From: Bacillota bacterium
GTDB lineage: Bacteria > Bacillota > Clostridia > Lachnospirales > Lachnospiraceae
Length of the DNA: 5,238 nucleotides
Assembly: GCA_023387635.1 (NCBI GenBank)
Contig: JAEWHU010000385.1
Coordinates: 1-5,238, forward strand
Direction: 5' to 3'
In this document: in pieces, positions 1 through 5,238 of the stretch
Layout of the letters: each line of letters opens with the position of its first letter
Numbering within the stretch: position 1 is the first letter of the stretch
Program-made: the position numbers and the translations under genes
Notes under the pieces: model-generated
Database searches by the model: none
What the model was told of the DNA's origin: nothing
The model's input: only the letters and a program-made list of their open reading frames with translations

Positions 1-1
1 A

Positions 2-1585
2 AGCGGATATCAATTAAAACTTCCACTTAATATCGATGGCATTATCCCAGAAGATGATTCGGTTCGATTACTAAGTCAGTTTGTGGAGGAGATGGATTTA
101 ACTGACTTATATTCCACTTACGAAAGAGTAAAGGAAAATCAAGTATCACCACGTCAACTTCTTAAGATAGTACTCTACTCATATATGAATGGAGATTACT
201 CGTCAAGGTCCATGGAACAAAATTGCAGACGGGACATTAACTTCATGTATCTATTAGAAGGTGCTTCTGTCCCTGACCACGCTACTTTTGCAAGATTTAG
301 AAGCATTCATTTTGCGCCTTGTTCTGAAAGAATTCTAGCTGAAGTCACTAACTATTTATATGCGTTAGGAGAAATCTCTGGTGAATCTATATTTATTGAT
401 GGTACAAAAATTGAAGCATGTGCCAATAAGTATACATTTGTATGGAAGAAATCAATAACAAAAAATCTAGCGAAACTTCTGGATAAGTTGGCTAACTTTG
501 TGGCTGAGTGCGAGGAAGCTTACGATATTAAGATTGTTTATCGCAAGCAAGTTCAGCTAAAGCATGTAAAAAAACTTCGAAAGAAACTGTATGCTATAAA
601 AGAAAGTGAAAATATCACATTTGTGCATGGGATTGGGAAACGAAAAAGTCCTTTGCAGAAAAGTATTGAGTTACTGGAAGAATATCTAGACAAGCTGAAA
701 GAATATACACAAAAACTTTACATATGTGGAGAACGGAATAGTTATTCTAAGTCGGATCACGAGGCAACTTTTATGCGAATGAAAGAAGATGCCATGGGAA
801 ACGGCCAGTTAAAAGCTGGGTATAATCTTCAACACGGAGTGGATTCCGAGTATATCACATGGTTAACCATAGGTCCTCAACCTACGGATACCACTACACT
901 GATTCCATTTTTAAAAGATATGGAGAATTATCTTTCATTCAAGTATTCAAAGATTGTTGCAGATGCAGGTTATGAAAGTGAGGAGAACTATCTTTTCTTA
1001 GAGCAAAACGGTCAGATTGCATTTATTAAACCTGCAAACTATGAAATATCAAAAACACGTAAATATCAAAAAGACATCGGGCGCATAGAAAACATGGAGT
1101 ATGATGAAAAAGCAGATTGCTATCATTGTAAAAATGGAAAGGCGCTAATCGTAACAGGTGTAAAAAAAGAAAAGACAAAAACGGGATACATACGTGAAAG
1201 AACGCTATACAGTTGTGAAGATTGTAGTAACTGCCCATATAAAGCTGAGTGCATCAAAGGGAATAACTGCAAAACTCCGCTGGAAGAACGCACAAAACAC
1301 TTGCAGGTATCAAAGAGATTTAATCAATATCGAAAAGAAAACTTGGAACGAATCACTAGCGATGAAGGGTGCCAACTTAGAATGAATCGTAGCATTCAAG
1401 CAGAAGGCTCTTTTGGAGAACTGAAACAAAATATGGGGTTCCGGCGTTTTCTCAGCCGTGGAATAAAGAATGTAAAAGCAGAAAGTGTATTGTTGGCGAT
1501 TGCTCATAACATAAATAAACTTCATCACAAAATTCAAGCAGGAAAAACAGGTCAACATCTGTTTGAATTGAAAAAAAGTGCATAA
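2..1585 (+). CDS. IS1182-family DDE transposase, N-terminus beyond window edge
   Basis: This protein should cut and join the ends of its own insertion sequence. The frame is open from base 2, giving 27 codons before the GTG at 83 that read like normal family sequence (KLPLNIDGIIPEDDSVRLL). That GTG has no Shine-Dalgarno sequence, so the gene starts left of the window. Numbering from the GTG codon, residues about 20-100 are the InsH/DUF772-like N-terminal domain. The RNase-H-like DDE core follows: D106 in FIDGT, D294 in VADAGYES and E441 in AEGSFGELK. A lysine-rich, probably helical stretch (about 125-215) separates the first motif from the DHEATFMRMKED block. A cysteine-rich insert (C346, C349, C378, C381, C384, C390, C396) is a probable zinc-binding element typical of this family. 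The final block, RMNRSIQAEGSFGELK to about residue 480, is well preserved. At least 527 codons are visible, a normal family size, with no internal stop or frameshift. The family call is firm; activity is inferred. Confidence 0.93.
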   Translation, partial: SGYQLKLPLNIDGIIPEDDSVRLLSQFVEEMDLTDLYSTYERVKENQVSPRQLLKIVLYSYMNGDYSSRSMEQNCRRDINFMYLLEGASVPDHATFARFRSIHFAPCSERILAEVTNYLYALGEISGESIFIDGTKIEACANKYTFVWKKSITKNLAKLLDKLANFVAECEEAYDIKIVYRKQVQLKHVKKLRKKLYAIKESENITFVHGIGKRKSPLQKSIELLEEYLDKLKEYTQKLYICGERNSYSKSDHEATFMRMKEDAMGNGQLKAGYNLQHGVDSEYITWLTIGPQPTDTTTLIPFLKDMENYLSFKYSKIVADAGYESEENYLFLEQNGQIAFIKPANYEISKTRKYQKDIGRIENMEYDEKADCYHCKNGKALIVTGVKKEKTKTGYIRERTLYSCEDCSNCPYKAECIKGNNCKTPLEERTKHLQVSKRFNQYRKENLERITSDEGCQLRMNRSIQAEGSFGELKQNMGFRRFLSRGIKNVKAESVLLAIAHNINKLHHKIQAGKTGQHLFELKKSA

Positions 1586-1705
1586 ATTTAGAACATTCAA
1601 AATGTTTTATCCAACCGAAGACTTTACTAAAGGGTAAGGTCTATTAAAGTACGTCTAAAATGCCTTTGCTACCTTAGAATAAGATGATTTTTCTTCAAAC
1701 CAAAT
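1586..1705. other. Non-coding 3' tail of the insertion sequence
   Basis: About 120 bases lie between the transposase stop and the terminal stem-loop, with no plausible ORF or ribosome binding site. A short weak hairpin (AACATT, loop CAA, AATGTT; 1592-1606) lies just after the stop, followed by a better 9-bp stem at 1619-1642. The hexamer at 1635-1640 (TAAGGT) can also pair with 1671-1676 (ACCTTA), so two mutually exclusive folds are possible. The function is unknown. Confidence 0.5.
1619..1642 (+). other. 9-bp stem-loop in IS tail
   Basis: AGACTTTAC (1619-1627) pairs with GTAAGGTCT (1634-1642) around a 6-base loop. In the + strand RNA all nine positions pair, one of them as U-G. There is no T-run after it, so it is not an ordinary intrinsic terminator. 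It may be an mRNA-end structure or a subterminal IS feature. Confidence 0.4.
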
Positions 1706-1761
1706 AAAAAGAGGCCATCACATCAGTGATTTTTTTATCACTAATGCGACAGCCCCTTTTT
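1706..1761 (-). terminator. 25-bp terminal stem-loop of IS, terminator-like on - strand
   Basis: The arms at 1706-1730 and 1737-1761 are inverted repeats matching at 20 of 25 positions around a 6-T loop (1731-1736). All five differences are transitions. In a - strand transcript every one becomes a G-U pair, giving an uninterrupted 25-bp stem that ends in UUUUU followed by AUUUGG, like an intrinsic terminator. In a + strand transcript the same five positions are A-C mismatches, so the fold is weaker, although a T-run (1757-1761) also follows there. The outer arm is probably also the right terminal inverted repeat. The likely role is to stop flanking transcription from entering the element antisense to the transposase gene. 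The structure is seen directly; the role is inferred. Confidence 0.6.
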
Positions 1762-1900
1762 CTACTTGTAGAGATTGTCAGAAACAGAAATGGACAATAA
1801 TTAGATTTTTTAATAGTATAATCGATGGCACATAAATTAAGATATAGAAAATTTTCCATAGGATATTTAAGAAAATATAGAAAATGTATAGAAATTGTGC

Positions 1901-1912
1901 GAAAGTGCTTTT
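1901..1912 (+). promoter_or_regulatory. Possible auxiliary LacI-type operator
   Basis: GAAAGTGCTTTT matches the perfect palindrome at 2119-2130 in 10 of 12 positions; the central CG is changed to TG. It lies about 40 bases upstream of the -35 box of the main promoter. The centre-to-centre distance to the main operator is 218 bp, with the promoter in between, an arrangement compatible with repression by DNA looping. It is short and degenerate in AT-rich DNA, so chance remains possible. Confidence 0.35.
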
Positions 1913-1952
1913 TGTTTTATATAAAATTGTATAAATTGACATGTCGTTTTTG

Positions 1953-1980
1953 TTGATATTTTCTAATTTTATGTTATAAT
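1953..1980 (+). promoter_or_regulatory. Promoter of the LacI-transporter operon (sigma-A type)
   Basis: The -35 box is TTGATA (1953-1958), followed by a 16-bp spacer and a perfect TATAAT (1975-1980) preceded by TGT, an extended -10. The predicted transcription start is about 1986-1988. It is the best promoter match in this intergenic region and reads toward the regulator gene, leaving a leader of about 185 nt. Confidence 0.65.
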
Positions 1981-2054
1981 GCACATATAAACAAAAATAA
2001 CTGTCTAGTATTATCACATTACAATAGTCAATATATTTATAATAAGTTAAAAGT

Positions 2055-2083
2055 TTTTCAAAAAAATGCTTTATTTGTACAAT
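2055..2083 (+). promoter_or_regulatory. Weaker second promoter candidate
   Basis: TTTTCA (2055-2060), a 17-bp spacer and TACAAT (2078-2083) would start transcription near 2090. That would put the operator palindrome at about +30 to +41, a normal place for a repressor block. The -35 match is only 4 of 6 and the surrounding DNA is AT-rich, so this is a secondary candidate. Confidence 0.3.
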
Positions 2084-2118
2084 AATTATAGTTTATTGAG
2101 AACTTGCGCAGAATTATG

Positions 2119-2130
2119 GAAAGCGCTTTC
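2119..2130 (+). promoter_or_regulatory. LacI/CcpA-type operator (cre-like palindrome)
   Basis: GAAAGCGCTTTC is a perfect 12-bp palindrome with the central CG step that LacI-family proteins distort with their hinge-helix leucine. Extended by one base each side it matches the cre-like sequence TGAAAGCGCTTTCA at 12 of 14 positions. It lies in the leader, 41 bases before the regulator's GTG. The adjacent regulator has a recognition helix close to that of CcpA (SIATVSKVING compared with SMATVSRVVNG), so autoregulation, control by CcpA, or both are plausible. Confidence 0.7.
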
Positions 2131-2159
2131 GATTTGTTCTGTTCTATTTTTTATAAGGG

Positions 2160-2165
2160 GGGAGG
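2160..2165 (+). promoter_or_regulatory. Ribosome binding site that fixes the regulator's GTG start
   Basis: GGGAGG, within a run of six G followed by AGG, ends 5 bases before the GTG at 2171. The in-frame ATG at 2066, 35 codons upstream, has no such site. A start there would also place unrelated sequence before the canonical LacI N-terminus. Confidence 0.85.
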
Positions 2166-2170
2166 TTAGC

Positions 2171-3193
2171 GTGATAACAATTTATGATATTTCTCGAGAA
2201 ACTGGTTTTTCCATAGCAACCGTATCGAAAGTTATTAATGGTTACAAAGGAGTGAATATAAAAACACGAGAAACCATTCAAAAAAAGATTGAAGAACTTG
2301 GGTATGTCCCAAACAGTACCGCACGCACACTTACTACGAAGAGATCCTGGCTCATTGCAGTAGTCTTAGCAGTAGAAGGACTATGGAATGGTATTGTACA
2401 TCCTCACTATAGCCAGATTATTCAAAGTTTTCAAAAAGAGATTGGAAGTTTCGGCTATGACATAATTTTTTTGAACCCATTTATGGGGGAGAGGAAGTTA
2501 TCTGGCCTTGAACATTGTAAATACCGTAATGTGGATGGAATCTTACTGGCAGTAAATTCAAAATTTACCGACGAAGTGCAGGATATTATTGAGGGCAATA
2601 TTCCTATGGTATCAGTGGAAACTGTATACAACGGTATTCCAACTGTAATTTCGGATAATGTCATGTCTGCTACGCAGGCAATGGAGCATTTATATTTCTT
2701 AGGACATAGAAAAATTGCACATCTGGCTGGACCTTTGGTTTCCATTGCAGGTAGGGAACGTTGTGAAGGATATAAAATGTTTTTAGAGAGTAATGGTATT
2801 GATTTTCAATCAAAATACTTGGTAGAAGCTACGGATTACTCCCCTCAGTCTGGTGCAGAAGCATTCCAGGTTCTGTTACATCAGTGTTGGGACGATTTAC
2901 CGACTGCTATTTATCTAGCATATGACAATTATGCTGCTTCAGTAATAGAAGTATTACGAAATCAAGGGTTTAGGGTTCCGAAGGATATCTCTATTGTTGG
3001 TAATGATGATTTGCCACAGGCATCGTACATGACACCTGGACTTACCACCGTCAGGCAGAATCGAGAAGAATTAGGTATAAAAGCAGCAAAATTACTACAG
3101 GAACAAATAGAGCAACAAAAAGTATCTTCGATCATAGCGAAAGTTCCAACGAAGTTGATTGTAAGACAGACGACTTATAGAAAGTATGATTAA
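2171..3193 (+). CDS. LacI-family transcriptional regulator, probable sugar sensor
   Basis: This is a 340-residue DNA-binding regulator of usual LacI/GalR length that probably represses the adjoining sugar-uptake operon until its ligand is present. Residues 2-24 (ITIYDISRETGFSIATVSKV and on) form the LacI helix-turn-helix. YVPNSTARTL (45-54) is the hinge helix, with L54 at the minor-groove leucine position. Residues from about 60 to the end form the two-lobed periplasmic-binding-like sensor domain. Family landmarks there are VDGILL (121-126), LGHRKIAHLAG (177-187), GRERCEGY (194-201), AYDNYA (250-255) and VGNDD (276-280), the last replacing the common GFDD. The GTG start is chosen over ATG 2066 because of the strong ribosome binding site and the family N-terminus. 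The stop codon lies at the edge of the ribosome binding site of the next gene, with a gap of only 17 bases, so the regulator is probably co-transcribed with the transporter. A cre-like operator in its leader suggests autoregulation. The ligand is unknown. Confidence 0.93.
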   Translation: MITIYDISRETGFSIATVSKVINGYKGVNIKTRETIQKKIEELGYVPNSTARTLTTKRSWLIAVVLAVEGLWNGIVHPHYSQIIQSFQKEIGSFGYDIIFLNPFMGERKLSGLEHCKYRNVDGILLAVNSKFTDEVQDIIEGNIPMVSVETVYNGIPTVISDNVMSATQAMEHLYFLGHRKIAHLAGPLVSIAGRERCEGYKMFLESNGIDFQSKYLVEATDYSPQSGAEAFQVLLHQCWDDLPTAIYLAYDNYAASVIEVLRNQGFRVPKDISIVGNDDLPQASYMTPGLTTVRQNREELGIKAAKLLQEQIEQQKVSSIIAKVPTKLIVRQTTYRKYD

Positions 3194-3210
3194 AGGAGGA
3201 TTTAGAACGT

Positions 3211-4167
3211 ATGGCGAGAAATAAACGAAGGATTGTTCCTACCAGTCGAACATTAAAGGAACGTTTCAAGTTGGAAATATACAAGAATTGGCAACTGTAT
3301 CTTATTATGGTGCTTCCACTGATCTGGCTTATCACATTTCGTTATATCCCAATGGTTGGAGTACAGATTGCTTTTAAAAATTATCGTGCAGTCGATGGAA
3401 TATTCGGAAGTAAATGGGTTGGATTTGAAAATTTTATGAAATTTTTTAACAGCTATCTGTTCGCAGATGTTATGAAAAACACAGTCATCCTTAGTGTGTA
3501 CTCCTTGCTGGCAGGATTCCCATTGCCGATTATTTATGCCCTAGCTCTCAATAATACGAAACGAAAAAGGCTTAAGAAAGTGACACAGATGTTCGCGTAT
3601 ATGCCACATTTTATTTCGCTGGTGGTATTAGTCGGAATGATTATTCAGTTTGTTAATAAAAGGGTCGGGATAATTAATATATTAATTGCTGCTCTTGGTG
3701 GTACTCCACAGGACTTTATGGCAAATTCAGCAAGCTTTACCCACCTTTATGTATGGTTCGATGTCTGGCAGAATGTAGGCTGGAACAGTATTATCTATAT
3801 TGCTGCATTGTCAGGAATTGATCCAGATCTACATGAATCCGCAGAGATTGACGGAGCGAATCGCTTTCAAAGAATGTTACATATTGATATCCCGGGAATT
3901 TTACCAACAATCGTAATGCTACTAATTATGAATACTGGTTATATGATGAGTATTGGATTTGAAAAAGCCTTTTTAATGCAGAACGATTTGAATCGAAACG
4001 CTTCAGAAATCTTATCTACTTATGTATATAAGATGGGACTTGCTTCGGTTTCACCAGATTTCTCATATGGAGCAGCAATTGGTTTATTCAATTCCATAAT
4101 TAATCTTGTGATTATTCTAAGTGTAAATAAAATAGCAAAAAAAGCAGCAGATGTCAGCCTGTGGTAA
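3211..4167 (+). CDS. Sugar ABC transporter permease, LplB-like (CUT1)
   Basis: This 318-residue inner-membrane protein is one of the two channel subunits of a binding-protein-dependent carbohydrate importer. The N-terminus is basic and cytoplasmic (MARNKRR), followed by about six hydrophobic segments near residues 28-48, 88-112, 128-148, 181-200, 230-250 and 287-307. The EAA loop that contacts the ATPase is clear: ESAEIDGANRFQR starts at residue 209, with D214, G215 and a downstream P228. Phrases such as RYIPMVGVQIAFKNY (44-58) and the C-terminal SVNKIAKK are typical of the LplB branch (COG4209), whose members carry oligosaccharides or sugar derivatives. An AAAGGAGG site (3192-3199) precedes the ATG by 11 bases and overlaps the stop of the regulator gene. 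The next gene follows after 79 bases and encodes the partner permease. The name lplB describes family similarity only, so no symbol is given. The substrate cannot be told. Confidence 0.92.
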   Translation: MARNKRRIVPTSRTLKERFKLEIYKNWQLYLIMVLPLIWLITFRYIPMVGVQIAFKNYRAVDGIFGSKWVGFENFMKFFNSYLFADVMKNTVILSVYSLLAGFPLPIIYALALNNTKRKRLKKVTQMFAYMPHFISLVVLVGMIIQFVNKRVGIINILIAALGGTPQDFMANSASFTHLYVWFDVWQNVGWNSIIYIAALSGIDPDLHESAEIDGANRFQRMLHIDIPGILPTIVMLLIMNTGYMMSIGFEKAFLMQNDLNRNASEILSTYVYKMGLASVSPDFSYGAAIGLFNSIINLVIILSVNKIAKKAADVSLW

Positions 4168-4246
4168 TGAAAGAAATTAAATTATTGTAAGAATACATAT
4201 GAGTAGTACAAATCTTATCGATTGAAAGAAAAGTGAGGTTAGATAT

Positions 4247-5128
4247 ATGAAGAAAGCAGCAAAAAGCGACAGATTTTTTATGGTTTTTAATGACTTATTC
4301 CTACTGGGGATTTTACTTATAGTATTGTATCCATTGATTTATATACTTAGTTCTTCTTTTAGTTCTCCTCAGGCAGTGTCTACTGGTCAAGTACGTTTAT
4401 TACCGGTGGATTTCTCCTTGAGAGGATATAAAGAGGTGTTTCAATACCCGAATGTATTCCGAAGTTACATAAATTCCATCTTTTATACTGTTTTTGGGAC
4501 AATAATCAGTCTTACGATGACAGTTGCAGCTGCTTACCCATTATATTACAGAGGTTTTTCTGGGAAGAAGTTTATAACCTTCTTGTTTACATTTACTATG
4601 ATATTCAGTGGTGGTATGATTCCAAACTATATTCTCAATTCAAGATTAAATTTGATTAACACCTTCTGGGTATTAATCATTCCCAATGCCATCAGTGTAT
4701 TTAACCTTATTATAATAAGAAGTTTCTTTGAGAATAATATTCCAGAAGAAATGAATGAAGCAGCGAAGCTAGATGGATGTAGTCAGTTTGGCTTTCTGAT
4801 GAAAATTGTACTTCCATTATCAAAACCAATCTTAGCCGTTGTTTCATTATATTATGCAGTAGAACGATGGAATGCGTATTTTGATGCTTTTATTTACCTT
4901 AAAAATGAAAAACTGTATCCACTACAGATTGTATTAAGAAGAATTCTTGTATTAAATGAGACAGATAGTATGATTGTTGACCCAACTTTGATGGCAGCCA
5001 GACAGGGAATGAGTGATTTGTTGAAATTTTCTCTGATTATTGTATCTAGTTTACCATTGATTCTTGCATATCCATTGGTATCTAAGCATTTTACTAAAGG
5101 TACTTTACAAGGAGCAGTGAAGGGTTAG
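4247..5128 (+). CDS. Sugar ABC transporter permease, YtcP/UgpE-like (CUT1)
   Basis: This 293-residue inner-membrane protein is the second channel subunit, expected to dimerise with the LplB-like permease just upstream. Hydrophobic segments lie near residues 15-35, 76-99, 108-127, 139-158, 187-206 and 260-277. The EAA motif is well kept: EAAKLDGCSQFGF begins at E171, with D176, G177 and the usual P190. The N-terminal region (LYPLIYILSSSFSSP) and the C-terminal KHFTKGTLQGAVKG are characteristic of the COG0395 branch that accompanies LplB-type proteins. The ATG has a modest GAGG site (4235-4238) 8 bases upstream, weaker than those of the other genes. The 79-base gap before it contains no terminator or promoter that I can support, so it is probably in the same transcript. 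Confidence 0.92.
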   Translation: MKKAAKSDRFFMVFNDLFLLGILLIVLYPLIYILSSSFSSPQAVSTGQVRLLPVDFSLRGYKEVFQYPNVFRSYINSIFYTVFGTIISLTMTVAAAYPLYYRGFSGKKFITFLFTFTMIFSGGMIPNYILNSRLNLINTFWVLIIPNAISVFNLIIIRSFFENNIPEEMNEAAKLDGCSQFGFLMKIVLPLSKPILAVVSLYYAVERWNAYFDAFIYLKNEKLYPLQIVLRRILVLNETDSMIVDPTLMAARQGMSDLLKFSLIIVSSLPLILAYPLVSKHFTKGTLQGAVKG

Positions 5129-5146
5129 TAACAACAAAGGGAAGTT

Positions 5147-5168
5147 ATCCGAATGTGTAAGTTCGGGT
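5147..5168 (+). other. Intercistronic stem-loop before the binding-protein gene
   Basis: ATCCGAA (5147-5153) pairs with TTCGGGT (5162-5168), seven pairs with one U-G, around an 8-base loop. AAAG (5136-5139) and CTTT (5170-5173) can add an outer stem after an internal loop. The following T-run is short (TTTAT), so it is at best a leaky terminator. A hairpin here could instead stabilise the 3' end of upstream mRNA or the 5' end of a processed binding-protein mRNA. Confidence 0.4.
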
Positions 5169-5183
5169 TCTTTATAAAAAAAA

Positions 5184-5188
5184 GGAGG
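5184..5188 (+). promoter_or_regulatory. Strong ribosome binding site for the last, truncated gene
   Basis: GGAGG within AAAAAGGAGGA, 5 bases before the ATG at 5194, is among the best sites in the window. It is the main evidence that a real gene begins there, since only 15 codons are visible. A strong site fits a binding protein, usually made in excess over its permeases. Confidence 0.8.
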
Positions 5189-5193
5189 ATATT

Positions 5194-5238
5194 ATGAAAA
5201 TTCAAGTCGTAAAAAAACTTACTGCAGTTGCTCTATGT
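5194..5238 (+). CDS. Probable extracellular sugar-binding protein, first 15 codons
   Basis: The visible product is MKIQVVKKLTAVALC, running off the right edge. Three lysines followed by a hydrophobic run look like the beginning of a signal peptide. C15 is preceded by VAL, which is not a good lipobox, so the real cleavage site is probably further on. Position after two CUT1 permeases, 65 bases downstream of the second and with a strong ribosome binding site, makes a family-1 solute-binding lipoprotein the expected product. The identity comes from context rather than sequence. Confidence 0.6.
   Translation, partial: MKIQVVKKLTAVALC

Larger units (their letters stand above)
1..1761 (+). mobile_element. 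IS1182-family insertion sequence, right-hand part
   Basis: The element is identified by its transposase (IS1182-type DDE protein) and by an end-like sequence downstream. Read on the - strand, the outer end begins AAAAAGGGGCTGTCGCATTA, which resembles the GGGnCTGTC-type ends I associate with this family. The left end is outside the window, so terminal repeats and any target duplication cannot be compared. The right boundary is placed by inference at about 1756-1761. The ORF is intact and the catalytic residues are kept, so the copy could be active. It sits about 190 bp upstream of the promoter of the sugar operon and appears not to disrupt it. Confidence 0.75.
1762..2170 (+). other. AT-rich control region and leader of the sugar operon
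   Basis: This is about 409 bases with no gene. It contains the promoter and operator candidates listed separately and, if the main promoter is used, a leader of about 185 nt before the regulator. The part at 1840-1895 is a low-complexity stretch with ATATAGAAAAT repeated at 1842-1852 and 1875-1885 and a third partial copy at 1887-1895. I see no tRNA, no riboswitch I recognise and no convincing small ORF. Confidence 0.6.

Noticed and set aside
1026..1600. Overlapping antisense and alternate-frame ORFs within the transposase gene.
   Set aside because: They are shadows of a strongly supported coding frame and show no family-like motifs.
1758..1775. A TTTTCTAC-TT-GTAGAGAT stretch resembling the stem of a Cas12a CRISPR repeat.
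   Set aside because: It occurs once, with no repeated units or spacers, and the 2-base loop is too short for the crRNA fold. It is most likely chance next to the IS end.
1791..1822. A possible promoter TGGACA (1791-1796) with TATAAT (1817-1822).
   Set aside because: The spacer is 20 bp and the DNA is AT-rich enough for chance hexamers. No gene begins nearby.
1936..1980. A perfect TTGACA (1936-1941) as the -35 partner of TATAAT at 1975.
   Set aside because: The spacer would be 33 bp, far too long. TTGATA at 1953 gives a workable 16 bp.
1778..2017. A 79-residue antisense ORF in the intergenic region.
   Set aside because: The product is low-complexity I/Y/L/F-rich sequence as expected from AT-rich DNA, it overlaps the promoter, and I saw no support for it as a gene.
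4167..4190. A 7-codon ORF (MKEIKLL) whose ATG overlaps the stop of the first permease gene.
   Set aside because: It is too short to judge, has no ribosome binding site of its own, and is expected by chance in AT-rich DNA.

Overview
The window looks like a low-GC Bacillota chromosome, most likely Clostridia and possibly Lachnospiraceae. This rests on the AT-rich intergenic DNA, strong AGGAGG-type ribosome binding sites, and the pairing of a LacI-type regulator with LplB/YtcP-like sugar permeases. The genus assignment is inference, since no marker gene is present.

Region 1 (1 to about 1761) is the right-hand part of an IS1182-family insertion sequence. Its transposase gene is open to the left edge of the window, so the true start and left inverted repeat lie outside. 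The three expected DDE residues are all present and no frameshift is seen. After the stop codon there are about 120 bases of non-coding tail. A long imperfect inverted repeat (1706-1761) follows, whose outer arm looks like the right terminal repeat of the element.

Region 2 (1762-2170) is a gene-free, very AT-rich control region. It holds a good extended -10 promoter (1953-1980), a weaker candidate nearer the gene (2055-2083), a perfect 12-bp LacI/CcpA-type operator palindrome (2119-2130), and a degenerate second copy upstream of the promoter (1901-1912).

Region 3 (2171-5238) is the start of a carbohydrate-uptake operon, all on the + strand. It encodes a LacI-family regulator that starts at GTG 2171, an LplB-like permease, a second CUT1-type permease, and the first 15 codons of a probable extracellular sugar-binding lipoprotein. 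No ATPase is present in the window; CUT1 systems of this kind often use a shared MsmK/UgpC-type ATPase encoded elsewhere. The likely logic is that the regulator senses a sugar and controls its own operon through the operator(s), and the two permeases form the membrane channel for the substrate delivered by the binding protein. The substrate cannot be read from the sequence.

I found no clearly new biological system. The two observations most worth checking are the strand-asymmetric hairpin at the IS end and the paired operators flanking the promoter.
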